Assembly: GCA_032622095.1 (NCBI GenBank)
Contig: CP136066.1
Span: 147,653,559 to 147,717,558 of the forward strand
From: Siphonodentalium dalli
Taxonomy: Eukaryota > Mollusca > Scaphopoda > Gadilida > Siphonodentaliidae
Direction: 5' to 3'
Length of the DNA stretch: 64,000 nt
Positions 1 through 11,062 of the stretch are shown here, in pieces. A model generated the notes under the pieces. It saw only the letters and a list, made by a program, of their open reading frames with translations, had not been told where the DNA came from and made no database searches. Within the stretch, counting starts at the first letter, position 1. The number at the start of each line of letters is the position of its first letter. Both the position numbers and the translations under genes were made by a program.

Positions 1-640
1 TAAACCTACATGTAATTTTTTAGATTTATTTTCCAATTGACTTTGCAAAATTTTTCTTACTTACTAGTATAACATAGCGTGGTTGGATAATTGACAACAG
101 TCACGTATACCCCCATGCAGAGTTCAATAATCTGACACAGATTAGCTGTGGTGATGGATTATCTCACTCGCTGTTGCTAAATAGGCCAATTACAATTTTT
201 GAGAACAACCACTCAGCACAGGTTGGTAAGTAGCTAACCAACTCCTTGTCGCAGGATGGTAAGTTACTTACCAACCTGGGAGAACAATGGTAGTACCATA
301 TAAGGTCAGCCACCAACCTGCCAACCGTTATCCAATTTCTGTGAAAAAATTCCATAGTCATATCTCAATCCATATCCATATGCAGCCAACCCAAGTGTTG
401 CCATGGAATCCAGAAAGCAAGCAGCCAATCTTCCCAGACCGCCATTACCAAGTCCAGCATCTTCCTCAATTTCTTGCATCTCTTCAATGTCAAGGCCAAG
501 CTGTAATTAAAAAGGTCAGTTGAGTTAAGCTGAGCTGCAACTAATGTTAAGGTCAGCTGCATCAAGGTCAGATTTAATTTAATCACTGTCATTCTCATCA
601 CCAACATCAAGGTCAACTGTATCAAGAGCTAAAAGGGGGG
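1..640. other. No feature recognised
   Basis: AT-rich sequence to the left of phosphorylase exon 2 (a later intron of that gene). There is a short imperfect palindrome around 225-285 (GGTAAGTAGCTAACC-like), but no exon or known element is seen. Confidence 0.5.
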
Positions 641-960
641 GGGGGCAAAATATGCCTATAGTTTGTCCAAAATGTAGACATAAACAAAGGCCCCTCTGAT
701 GTGATGGTGCGTAGACAGAATTCAAAATCAAACTTAGCCTTAGTAAGTTAGTTTTCAACTAAGGGCCATAACTCTGGTGAAAATGGGTGGGCAGAACCCA
801 AATTCAAGCTTGACCTATATTTTGGGCTAGCAAACTCATACACCAAATTTCATTCCATTCAGTTGAGACTTACCCTACCCAAATTTGTTCATTTACATTT
901 ACATCACCTCCCAATCATATTTTTAGTCCCCTCCTCAATTTTTTTATTATTTGCATATCT
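640..960 (+). repeat. Fragment of a 'GGGCCATAACTCTGG' dispersed repeat
   Basis: Contains GGGCCATAACTCTGGTG, a GTGGGCAGAACC stretch and 'CAAATTTCATTCC', the same word order as the repeats at 40130-40600, 53655-54590 and 56540-57070. A non-coding dispersed repeat; the class is unknown. Confidence 0.5.
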
Positions 961-985
961 TTTAAGCAAATTTTTTTCTCATGCC

Positions 986-1250
986 TTAACTCTTTCATGA
1001 CGGGAGCTGCGCTGGTGCAGCATTAAAGATCCTGTACCAGTGCATTCCCTTATATATGAGAGTCTCCCATTGGGATATCGAGATTCGCATATAAGAGAAT
1101 GCATTGGCTTACAAGATCAAGGTAAATATTGTTAGGACAATGCATTCTCTTATATGCGAGGCACCCTATGGGCGACTCGCATATATAAGAGAATGTATTG
1201 GCACAGTGTTTTCGCAAAAAATCAGGAAGCTCCAGTCATGGAAGGGTTAA
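986..1250. mobile_element. MITE family M2, complete copy (two internal hairpins)
   Basis: Ends are inverted repeats (TTAACTCTTTCATGAC at the left, GTCATGGAAGGGTTAA at the right). Inside are two successive hairpins whose arms read like CATTCTCTTATATGCGAG and its complement. A second, left-truncated copy is at 37390-37635. Non-coding, probably a non-autonomous DNA transposon. Confidence 0.75.
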
Positions 1251-1539
1251 TCATCAAATTACATTTCAATGATCCATCAATCAGTCTATTTTGATCAAAT
1301 TGGACAATCTAAATCACCTTGTAATATATAAGATTGGATACGCTTCAATATATAGAACTGTCCATGGCCATTTATGTTAGGAAGAATAACATATGAAAAA
1401 TAAAATTCGCCCTCCCGCCCCATTTTTCTAAAAAAGTTGTATGTAAATCTATCAATTTATTTATATTGGCCTTATCTTCAGTTTTATTTGTTTTATTCAC
1501 AAAATAGCTATTTGTAGTCTTGAAATTGGGATTTAAAAA

Positions 1540-2180
1540 AAACAAGAGGTGTGCACTCGAGTGCTAGCATACCGCCACCGTGGCAAATTCAACCCGCATT
1601 ATCCGTAAACCCAACAAAAAAGATTTTTAACTTTAAAGAAAACTTCGGACTAATAATATCGATATGGTGTCACAAGAAGCTTGTACAGAAAAAATTATTC
1701 CAATTGGTTCATATTTGTTAAAGTTATTAAGTCAGACAGAATTTTCTAAGTCAAAATAAGTCGAAAATGAAGTGTAATATTACGAAAAACAGTTTGAGCC
1801 AATCCCTAGCCGCATCATGTAGAGAGGGTATTGTGAGAAGCATGTATACCAAAAATTATTGAAATCGGTTCATATTTGTTAAAGTTATTAAGTCGGACAG
1901 AATTTTCTAAGTCAAAATAAGTCGAAAATGAGGCGTAACTTGAAAAAAAAAAGTCAGACAGAACCGCAATTAGCATCATGCGGAGAGACCGTCCTAAGGA
2001 GATTGCATACAAAAAATTATTGAAATCGGTTCATAGTTGTTCGAGTTATGAGGTCGGACGGACGGATGGACGGACACACGGAGGGAGAAAGCGTGACGGA
2101 TGGACGGACGGAAGGACGGACGGACGCAGTCAATCCAGTATACCCCCCATTTTCTTCAAAAGTGGGGGTATAAAAATGTT
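1540..2180 (+). repeat. Dispersed repeat with (GGAC)n tail
   Basis: Contains two diverged copies of an 'AAATCGGTTCATATTTGTTAAAG' type word (about 1720 and 1860) and a third near 2020. It ends in a GGACGGACGGATGGACGG-rich microsatellite (2055-2125) followed by ACCCCCATTTTCTTC. It is typical of short-tandem-repeat-tailed repeats; no coding capacity. Confidence 0.55.
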
Positions 2181-2232
2181 GTTGTGTTGTATAGGTAATT
2201 GTGGAAGATAAGAGGTTACAATAAGCACTGAC

Positions 2233-2334
2233 CTGATACATAGCCTCATCACAGGAACTTTGGATCCCGAGGTTAACCATGGTATTAGACAAGGTCCGGC
2301 CCATGTAGAACTCCAGTGACAGATAATACACTCT
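2233..2334 (-). CDS. PYG: Glycogen phosphorylase coding exon 2
   Basis: Minus-strand exon of 34 codons, entered after a TATTTCAG acceptor and ended by a GTCAGT donor. It reads [15 protein letters not shown] followed by [12 protein letters not shown] and CDEAMYQ, which directly continues exon 1 at phase 0. [11 protein letters not shown] is one of the most conserved stretches of the phosphorylase family. The human gene has an exon boundary at the same place after EKDPK (recalled, not searched). Confidence 0.95.
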
Positions 2335-5300
2335 CTGAAATATAGAGGTTAACCATGGTATTAGACAAGATCTGGCTCATGTAGAATTCCAGTGATGGGT
2401 AATGCACTCTCTAAAATATAGAAGATATTTCAATATGGAGGCAATTTTGTTAGGTCCCTACGAAACAATTTTGATTTAATTCAAATTCTATCGAACTGTT
2501 GCTTCACGTACATTCCTTTTGTGCGAAGAAACGTGGATTGAGATACTACTGTTACGAGCTCTAATTAAATTACGGGGTTTCCACGTCTGAGCTAGGTCAG
2601 TTGTAGAAAGTTTAGATGGTCCTCCGTGTATAGAGAAAATTACTTACATGTAATTGTTAAGCTGGTACACCACATGAAGGAATCTATACTATCTGAAGAC
2701 CACATCAAGCATATTATATAACAATAAAAATGTAAAAAAGATGACTTTGAGTGGAAATGAATAACTGCTATAAAAAATACATGGTAATTTAATTGATTTG
2801 AATGCTGCTTCAAGATTCTCAACATTATGTCAGGTGTGTTCAGCCTGCCAGTGGCCTTATTGGATTTGACTCTTTGTATGACAAAATTCTTTAGCCGCCT
2901 TACAGGTCACATTTCTCATCCAATCGTCACCAAACTTCATATGGATCTTCGAGGTGACCGCTAGATGGGAGCCTCCCATTTTTCCCCAAGTTTTTTTTTA
3001 AAAGAAACATGGCCACCAGCAGCCATCTTGGATTTCAAATGTCAATCCATCAGCACACCCTACAGCCCACATTTATTGGAGAATTGTTTTGAAACAGTCT
3101 TATTGGTGAATAAAAAGTAGATCTTTATCTTATCTTATCTAATATCTTATCTTATATTGTAAATACATGTACCTCCTATGTCAGGAGAACCGCCGATGGC
3201 CCGACGTTTGCATACACCCACACAGCTGTATAGACTTTTTGTTAGTATTGTTATTCTAGGGAGGGGTATTTGTGTTTTTTTAGTAGGACTTGTTAGTACT
3301 TTTACGTATATACATACCTGGAGGAGTATTTTTAATATCACGCTTGCGAACCATACTGGGACTCAACTTATAGAAGAATGCTTCTATAATACGGATATGG
3401 AACATAGATCGGATAAGATCAGAAAAACTGAGTAAAATAGTCATTTGAAGCAGTTTGGAGGGGGTGGGTCACTATCCCAGAATCGGAATAAATAAAAATT
3501 AGGGGGTGGTGGGTACCCAGAGGGCGGATTTTTTTTTTTTTTTGCCCAGTGTTGAAAATTGAGAAGCCATTACCATGAACTGTTACATCAATGAACTAGC
3601 CCAATGTTGGTATTCAGGTCAGTCCACTCAAGCTGGGACTCATTGAAGCAATGAACAATACTAGTGTTAGAGATAGTTGGTAATCTGGGCATTTGGCTAT
3701 GGACCTGTGACTTAATAGCAGGGTTTCCACCAGGGGGGAATTAATGAGTCCGTATTGGGGAAACGTATAACGCGACGGGGCGACCATGGTTCGTCCCGTT
3801 GGGCGAAAATTTTGTTATTTGACACTGAAAAGAAGCCATTTCCTTGCACCTGAGTGTCCCACAAAGCAATCCAAAGCTACATATATTATGCAAGTCGATC
3901 ATTTCCGTGGGTGCATTAATTCTGTTGATGGTATCCAAATAGTTAGTCATTTAATTACGTATGTAACTTGTAAGACTGCCGTCTGATTGAAGACTATAGA
4001 AATGAACGAGCTACGAGTTTAATACAGTGTTTACAAATTTATAACTTACAATAAGATTCCAACAGGTATATATAATGAATCTAAACACTAAAAAGCATCT
4101 ATGCATTGACCAATAATAACTAGCAAGGAGAATTGAATAAAGTATTTCTTAGAATTTCAAGTAGCGTCAGTGAAAATGAAACTGACAGGATTATATATTC
4201 TGTCAATCGTAAAACTATTCGTGCGCGGTGACGTCATACTGCAGGGTTTGTCTGCAGGAGATATTTATAGCGGCGAAATACGAATGGTAGCGAAATCTTT
4301 CACCCGGAACGCGTAGCTTACTGTATTAGTCCAACAACTGATGATCGCAGCTATAGAACATAGTTTTAGCCAACGTGTTATAAAATAGAATTGAGTTTTT
4401 GGCGGGAAATGTGAACATGTGCGTCGTTGATTATTGTGCTTGGGGATCCAGGCGGGACAACGAAACTATTATTGACCTTACTTTGACTTTATCTCCATAT
4501 TGGGGGGGGGGGGGGGGGGGGGGGGTATGTGTTCGTGTTTATCCTCCATGCATGTAATATGGCTCAAATGAATGGTGTTCTCATGTGCACTATGAATTCC
4601 CGCTATAAAGACTGATTTGGGACAGGTTCCGTATTATTGTGAAATAAATCACTTTGGGATTTTGTTAAGTTAAATGCATGGCAATATACGCATAATAATC
4701 AACAAGCGCAGAGAATCACATGTATTTTTCAGGAACTTCGCTTACCGGTACATCGAACTAAAAAACAAATGGTAATACAGCAATAAGATAAATGATCAAC
4801 ATTGAGTAGGTTAATCCACGAAAATCCCGTGCATAAAAATATCCCCGACTCAGCAATTTGGCTGTTCTTTGATCCAATTATGTAATTGTATGATAGCACG
4901 GGTCGTAATCGTACGATAGCACGGGGTCAACGAGCATGAATAGTTTCATCCATGGAATCCCGTGCACAAAAATATCCACACTCAACAGTCCGGCATTCTT
5001 TGATGTTACCGCGACATGTATTACGCTGTATCTAATGTCGCTATTTGACATGCTCTTTCCAGCCCTGGGAATTAACCTAGGCAATAGGCAATGCCTAGGT
5101 AAAATCAGAGGCAAAATCAGTTTGCCTAGGCAATTATATTGCCTAGGTAAAACAAGTTCATTGGGTTACTAAAATTGATTTGTGTCTATCAGAAATAGAA
5201 CCTCTTTAGCCAAAATGACTTCCTTAAATCACTCTTTACATATATTGTCCTAAAATTGTTTCCATGGCACTGGGCCATTAACTAGCTACCCAAAAGGGCA

Positions 5301-8300
5301 CTAGTTTTGGAGATGATTTGTGGAATGTATATATATGATGAGTAGTGGCCTGGAAATGTTCTCCAAAATAACTAAGCATTTCAGGTTATTATTGAATCAT
5401 ATTGATTTGAGATGGCAATATTGTTGCAAAATTTCCTAGGTAAAATCTGTTTTTGCCTAGGCCGATTTCTTTCACCTAGGCAAAAATATTGCCTTGGCAA
5501 ATTTTCCTTAATTCCCAGGGCTGTCTTTCTTATTCAAGACTGAACAAGTTTTTAATAACGTCATTTATTTGTGTTTGAGCGGGATTTCATGCAACGACCG
5601 ACGGGGGGGGGATGGGTCTGGCGGAAACCCTGTAATAGTGATGCTAAAACTTTTCTCAGCCCAAAGGTTTAGGGCAAAATAAAACCTGTGTTTCTGGTGA
5701 TCCGCGCCTGCCCCTATTCTGGCACCCCCCGACTATTTTAATTTTATTGATTTTGCAAAATTAGTACGCATCCGATTTTATATTCCTTGTAAACTGATTC
5801 ATTTCCCAAATAATGGACACATCGCGTGTACTGTTAAACCAGAAATTAGGTTAGGTCACTGCTGAATCAAATCAATTTTATCATGTTTTATTCAATAAAA
5901 CAATAAATTACACTGCATGTACATGTATATTCTATGCTTAGAAGAAAACTTTAAAAGCGTAATTCATTAATTAGATTAGATTAGATTAGATTTTATTTTG
6001 ATAGTTCAGGTTTACATGAATACATATTATGGGTATGTTTACAAGTTGAATCAATATAATACACAACAGTATATACATATTATAATTATAATAGTTTATA
6101 TTAAATATAAATATGTTATATGTTGGGTTCTGATGAGACAGTTAGAGTTCAGACTGTGTAAATAATTGATATATACCGTACGAGGATATATCAATTTTCT
6201 CAAGAATTAATTCATTTTATTTTATAGAGATTGTCGTCAGAATATAAGGTAAATTATGTGGCAGAAATCTGTATAAAAATAGAAATACTCATGTGACCTG
6301 AGACCATCAGGGATAACGCAAAAAGTTCTCTAAATGAGAACTTAATTCCATTAAGGTCCCTGGTGGCTTTCGGCACATGGGCAGTGAGTGAAGTTCGAAA
6401 CTTCGGAGCACAATGTATAAAAGCATTTAAAATATAAATTAAATAAAAGCCATTTCAGAACGAGACTTATATGGAGAGGAAAAGCTAATAAAATAAGTCA
6501 ATACGCAAGTAATGTAACTTCAACAGCCCTTCGCCACCTGCATATACGCACCACTGCCATGTATGGCCGGCTTTGGACTGGTCTGTCCATGACCGAAAGA
6601 TGGAAACCCGAAATACAGGCAGCAGTAACAATATATGCAACTGGCCAAATACTGTCATCGTACATTACAATATAAATTGAACTGCTGTATTGAGGAAATT
6701 CTAGTTAAGATGATAAAATAGATTGTTCCTAGTAAAAGGCAAATGGATTTTCTTCTCTTTTCATCAATTTCTCTATTAGGTGTTGTTTAATGCAAAATTT
6801 CCAGTGTTTGAGATCAAAAGGGTCACGAGTATGGTATACTTTATCCATACAATTCCACAGTTTCGCTCCTGTATAATAGAAACTGTGGATGCCCTTGGAT
6901 TTTACAGAGGGTAATGAGTATTTCAGGGTCCCTGATCGAGTTACATATGTACAATGAGTACTAGCAAATATAAAATTATTATCTAGATATGCTGGAGCTT
7001 TCTTTTCCGAGATTTTTAGTACCATCAGTATTTTTCTGAAGTCTACCCTATCACTCACTGGAAGCCATTTAACATGTTTAAATTCATTATAACCAATATG
7101 AGTCATGCGATCTAGTTTCATGATAAATCTGACATGTCTGTTTTGAGATGCTTGAAGACGCTTTTTGGTTTTTACTGTCAGACTAGAGAACCAAAAACCA
7201 CTTGAGTAGTCAAAATGACATTGAATAAGAGCATTAATTAGAAGTTTTCTGCATTTTTCATTCAGATAGTTTGCTTTTCTGTACAAAAATTTCAGTTTTG
7301 CATTTACCTTACTTAGAACATGCTCTGCCATCATTTCACCATTTAGCCTCTGATCGAGGAACACCCCCAGATATTTAACAGATTTAGTTGGTGCGATGTC
7401 AACGCCATCGCAGCAGACCCTCAGTTCAGAGTGTTTTACAAGTTTCTTTCCAGACCCAAACAGAATTGATTCTGTTTTCCCTAAATGTAAGGACAATTTG
7501 TTGTCAACCAACCATAATTTCAGTTTATTCATTTCTGAACTGAACCTCTGCTCAATAGCGCGGACATCACAACCTGAAACCAAAAGGGCAGAGTCATCCG
7601 CATATAGAAGGAGGTGACAATCCACAGCCTGGCTAGCATCGTTCACATAGAGTAGGAAAAGAAGGGGGCCTAAGATTGATCCTTGAGGGACTCCACAGGT
7701 GATACGTTCAAATTTGGATAGAGTACCATATATATCTACTGCTTGCATTCTATTTGTTAAATTTTATAAGACTCCATCCATGTCAGAGATATTTTATCAA
7801 ATCCAATTGCACTAAGTTTTGACAGTAAAATTTCATGGTCGACGGTATCAAAAGCCTTCTGAAGATCAATTAGAACCATTCCTGTCATATTTCCTTTGTC
7901 CATTTCCTGACGAATGTGGTCAGTGAGATATAGGAGACAAGTAGCATAAGGGTGACTTCACGGGAAGTGTAGCACGAAAAGTGTCAAATGCACTCAAGTT
8001 TCTTCAATCACTTTCGTTTTGTTTTTATTTTGTAGCTGGAATACAGAGAACACATCTCCACAAAATTTATAGCATGGGAACCATTGTTTAAAAAGTTACA
8101 TCATATCATAGATATGGCATCACTATAATATCTTTAAATTAAAGATGAAAAACAGCAGCAGTAAACAGGGAATTCAACTGAAAATTTCAGATGAGATCTC
8201 ATTTACCACAATATGTCTCAAGATGCAGAGGAGAGCTTCTAAAATATAACAGTTTTTACAGAATTGAAAATTTTTATTCGGTTCCAAAGTTATTCCACTT

Positions 8301-11062
8301 TCAGTGTTTGGAAGTGATCATATTTTGTCAAAAGCCTTGCTGTTACTTATGACAAATTTGAATAAAGTGTTAAAACAACCCAAAAACACTACTTTTGTGT
8401 GCCTTCTACAAATTAAAAATCCACAGAATTATAAAAAATATTTGAAAGGTTTTTGAGAAATTTGATATGTGTTCCCAAGTGATATATATTGCACTGGTGA
8501 GTACAGGTGTTTTTCCTCCGATATATGACCTCAATGCATATTGTCAAAAATCGTTCAGGAAAGGACATTTTTTTAAACAATGATAAATCTACTTTTTTAC
8601 ATTACTAGTGTGTTACATACTAAACTTTCTGACAGTTATGTCTGTCATGCCATCTAATACCATTATTAAAATTTACTTTCCTTGTTAAGGTGGCTGGTAA
8701 TGAGAAAATTTCAGAAAAAGCCATGTTCAGGAAAGGACATTTTTTAACGGAATTTTCGTCATCACTAATCAAAGAACTAACAAAATCACTAATTTTTAAT
8801 CACAGAAATAATAGCACATCTATTTGTTGAAAATACACCATATGTGACATATTTAATGGTGTTTTCTTCAATACTGGCTGTAGTTGATTTGATATTGGTG
8901 TTTTTTTTAGTTTTTTTTAACGGAATGTCTCCAAAATAACAAAAATTGACATAAAATTACATATTTTTGACATTTTTACATGAAATTTTCACTAATAAGA
9001 ACAGAATGTCTTAGATTATAATTACTGTATGAAACTTGTTTCCTTTGTACTATATATTTTCTTATAATCACCTTATTATTGAGACCATTTCCTGTTTGGC
9101 ACAGAGAAAATGGCAAAAAAATGCACATTTCTGGTCATAAAATTGCAAAAAATAGTCATATTCATCTGAAATTTGCGGCGCCGGTCACATAAATATACCT
9201 TTATATGATAAAAAAATGAATGGTAGGTTGGTCATACACTGAACATGAATTTAAGGGAGATATGTGTCCAATTCCTTCATGCTACACTTCCCGTGAAATC
9301 ACCCATAACTCGGTTCTTCATGAGCTATCTTACCTCAGGTATATTGGTATTATCTGATGTAGGTTACTGGCATTATCGGCAAAACATGCAATCTCATGTT
9401 GGCATACGGGATGGAATTACCAATTGATTTTCCGGTGTGAAAGTGTTGTTGTTAAGCGCAATATTTTACTGAATTAGCTAATAAATGTGAAAATAGGCCT
9501 CCCATAAATTCTGTACTTAGTAGGCTGCTAACTTGGATTGCGCAGAAACACCTAAATTTTCTATTTTTCTAGTATCTCACAAACAGCATCGCAAGTGGTG
9601 TATATTCTGTGATTTCTGCATTGTCATTGTGACTTGTTAAAAACATCATGAAGTGAGTGTGTGACTGTGTCAAGATGTGCAGATAACTGAGAAGAGTGAA
9701 AACTTGAAATCTTTATTGATTGAACAGGTCGGGCACACATCCAAAACGGTCTATGTAGCTCGTTTTGTCTACTGTAGCCCGATTGAGCTACGTTTTTAAT
9801 GTCATTGACACGCCTCCTGCGATTATCGCCATACCACAAAAAAAGCGCATTTCGAATTTTCGTTCATTAGTTGTGTACCACTATCACGTCTACAAAGAAG
9901 CAAAAAACTCAACGACTCACCACGGCTTTAATACCTTTTGAGCGATTCAAAATCAAGTTTGTTTTGGTCAATTTACCATGAAAAACGGTATGAAATGATC
10001 ATCAAAATCTCTTGATCGAAATGTAAATCTTCATCAAATCTGAGGTAGTTCCGGTCGCAATTGTGTTCGCAAACATCCGTCTGCAGGCGATAATCTGATT
10101 GGTTGCATTTACCCGGGGATTAATCATTTAATGGTACGTTCTTAATGGGATTTCAGTGTAACATCTATCTGTTGGAATGTACATGTACGGAACGACAAAA
10201 GGACAACCATATTTGTATAACTGTAATGTGCTAATTTGTATAACTGTAATGTGCTTCCAAATTTCAAAGTAGAGTTGTGAATCGTGTTTCCGTAGTTGCC
10301 TTCTCTGAATGGCAGTCGCCAAACATTTAACAAATAGTCGTCTCCGAGTGAAGTGTTCGCTTTATCCAATCAGGTGCCACATAAACTGGACGTTCTTGAC
10401 CTTCAAAAATAAATATCCTGCAAAAACAAATGGATCGTTCCCTACTTTTTATGGCAAAATCTGATATTTTCGGGAAAGTCACTAACAAACGCTAACAGGT
10501 CTTAATAAAAACATCGTTAATTGCACCTAGGCTAAGGCTAAGCCGTGGTGAGTCGTTGAGTTTTTTGCTTCTTTGTAGACGCAATATAGTGGTAGTTCAC
10601 AACTATAGTTTCGAAATGCGCTTTTCTCGTGGTATGGCGGTAATCGATGGATGTGCGTAAATCACATAAAAAAACGTAGCTCAATCGGGCTACAGTACTC
10701 AGTAGACAAAACGAGCTACGTAGGCCGTTTTGGATGTGTGCCGGACCTGTTGAAATTGAAATTTGAATACTTTGCTTATTGAGATTTTGGAATTTTTGCA
10801 ATTCCGGGATACTTACTTTTGGATCTTTCTCGTAATAGTGCTGCTGAGTTCTGATCCATCTTGATGTCAAGTGATCTCTAACTGTATGTGCCAATGCGAA
10901 ATAATAGTCCCGAGGTGTTGCTACATTTCTATCTTTCACCAAAGTGTAGTGAAGATGCCGGTTGAAGGTTGTCTTCACGTTTGAGACATTTTCCACAGGT
11001 GCGATTCCTCTTATGCTAATTTGCTTTCGCCTGTCGGCATCTGATTGTGGTTTTGCAGCCAT
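2233..11062 (-). CDS. PYG: Glycogen phosphorylase, first two coding exons (partial gene)
   Basis: The gene releases glucose-1-phosphate from glycogen in the cytosol (EC 2.4.1.1, PLP-dependent). Two exons are visible: 10817-11062 (82 codons with the start) and 2233-2334 (34 codons). Joined at phase 0 they follow the animal phosphorylase N-terminus without a gap. The phosphorylase-kinase site context (RRKQISIRG, Ser16) and the [12 protein letters not shown] segment are intact, so control by phosphorylation is likely conserved. The intron between them is about 8.5 kb and is packed with mobile elements. The remaining exons, with the catalytic and PLP-binding parts, would lie to the left of base 1. 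Invertebrates usually have one phosphorylase gene, so a muscle, liver or brain isoform name is not justified. Confidence 0.95.
2347..2422 (-). pseudogene. Decayed tandem copy of the 5' part of phosphorylase exon 2
   Basis: This stretch repeats 2271-2346 with a 76-bp period. It carries an acceptor-like TATTTTAG and the first part of exon 2, still open but changed: [11 protein letters not shown] replaces [11 protein letters not shown]. The copy ends after NTMVNL and has no donor of its own. It lies between exon 1 and the true exon 2, so a transcript using its acceptor would be abnormal. It is best read as a relic of a small tandem duplication. Confidence 0.8.
2423..5059. other. Phosphorylase intron 1, nothing coding recognised
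   Basis: Contains a TATCT-type microsatellite (3120-3157), a T tract near 3531-3543 and a long G tract at 4502-4525. Otherwise AT-rich sequence without a feature I can name. Confidence 0.5.
5060..5523. mobile_element. MITE with CAGCCCTGGGAATTAA inverted ends and CCTAGG motifs
   Basis: 464 bp. It begins CAGCCCTGGGAATTAA and ends with the exact complement TTAATTCCCAGGGCTG. It is flanked by a 6-bp direct repeat TCTTTC (5054-5059 and 5524-5529), a likely target-site duplication. Near both ends the word GCCTAGGCAA and close variants recur, forming short palindromes. No coding capacity; a non-autonomous DNA transposon. Confidence 0.8.
5671..5940 (+). repeat. Partial copy of the 41250-41709 inverted-repeat element
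   Basis: Shares CCTGTGTTTCTGGTGA, GCCCCTATTCTGGC, 'TTAGTACGCATCCGATTTTA' and 'TTTATTCAATAAA' in the same order with 41250-41520. Only the left half is present here. Confidence 0.7.
5968..7948 (-). mobile_element. 5'-truncated non-LTR retrotransposon (LINE) with (TAATC)n tail
   Basis: On the minus strand this reads reverse transcriptase followed by an AT-rich 3' region that ends in an ATTAG/CTAAT microsatellite (5968-5990). The 5' end is lost at the 7950 transposon. A short plus-strand fragment of the same family sits at 21785-21920. RT style and the tandem-repeat tail resemble the Jockey/CR1 group, but clade assignment is tentative. Confidence 0.8.
6729..7945 (-). pseudogene. Reverse transcriptase of the truncated LINE, frameshifted
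   Basis: The longest open stretch (6729-7748, 339 residues) starts near RT motif B ([13 protein letters not shown]), has motif C ([11 protein letters not shown]), then the thumb ('[10 protein letters not shown]') and a C-terminal part ending in NPFAFY. Upstream in another frame (about 7755-7945) is motif [15 protein letters not shown] one-base shift with a stop near 7755-7766 separates the two blocks, so it cannot make one protein. The endonuclease domain is missing. The catalytic aspartates are still present in the pieces. Confidence 0.88.
7950..9304. mobile_element. Non-autonomous DNA transposon, 29-bp inverted repeats, ATAA duplication
   Basis: 1355 bp. The left end GGGTGACTTCACGGGAAGTG continues TAGCACGAA; the right end is its complement with 27 of 29 bases matching. 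It is flanked by ATAA on both sides (7946-7949, 9305-9308). The interior is AT-rich with no open frame that looks coding. It sits directly at the 5' break of the LINE fragment. Confidence 0.85.
9309..9719. other. Intron sequence, nothing recognised
   Basis: Unique-looking sequence between two transposons. No exon, no clear repeat; the complement does not continue the neighbouring LINE frame. Confidence 0.4.
9725..10749. mobile_element. Foldback element with about 210-bp inverted arms
   Basis: 1025 bp. Left arm 9725-9930 and right arm 10541-10749 are inverted copies (for example AACTCAACGACTCACCACGG against CCGTGGTGAGTCGTTGAGTT). The outermost bases are CAGGTC and GACCTG. A 5-bp duplication TTGAA flanks it (9720-9724, 10750-10754). 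The loop includes a small tandem duplication of a TTTGTATAACTGTAATGTGC unit near 10212-10255. No coding capacity. It lies in phosphorylase intron 1, about 60 bases from the exon 1 donor. Confidence 0.87.
10817..11062 (-). CDS. PYG: Glycogen phosphorylase coding exon 1
   Basis: Read on the minus strand, ATG is at 11062 and the exon ends after 82 codons at a GTAAGT donor (complement at 10811-10816), phase 0. Recognisable segments are RRKQISIRG (regulatory serine), [32 protein letters not shown] and [12 protein letters not shown]. The tyrosine pair in the last segment corresponds to the AMP-site region of vertebrate phosphorylase. The start was chosen because its distance to the regulatory serine matches the family; reading past the donor gives unrelated residues. 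The foldback element at 9725-10749 ends only about 60 bases downstream of the donor. Confidence 0.95.

Noticed and set aside
4502-4525. Long G tract as a possible regulatory G-quadruplex
   Set aside because: An uninterrupted homopolymer inside an intron with no conserved context; its length may be a sequencing artefact.
10538-10816. Continuation of the phosphorylase exon 1 frame beyond the donor
   Set aside because: After EKDPK the residues no longer match the family, and a consensus GTAAGT lies exactly at the conserved exon boundary; part of the extension is foldback-element sequence.
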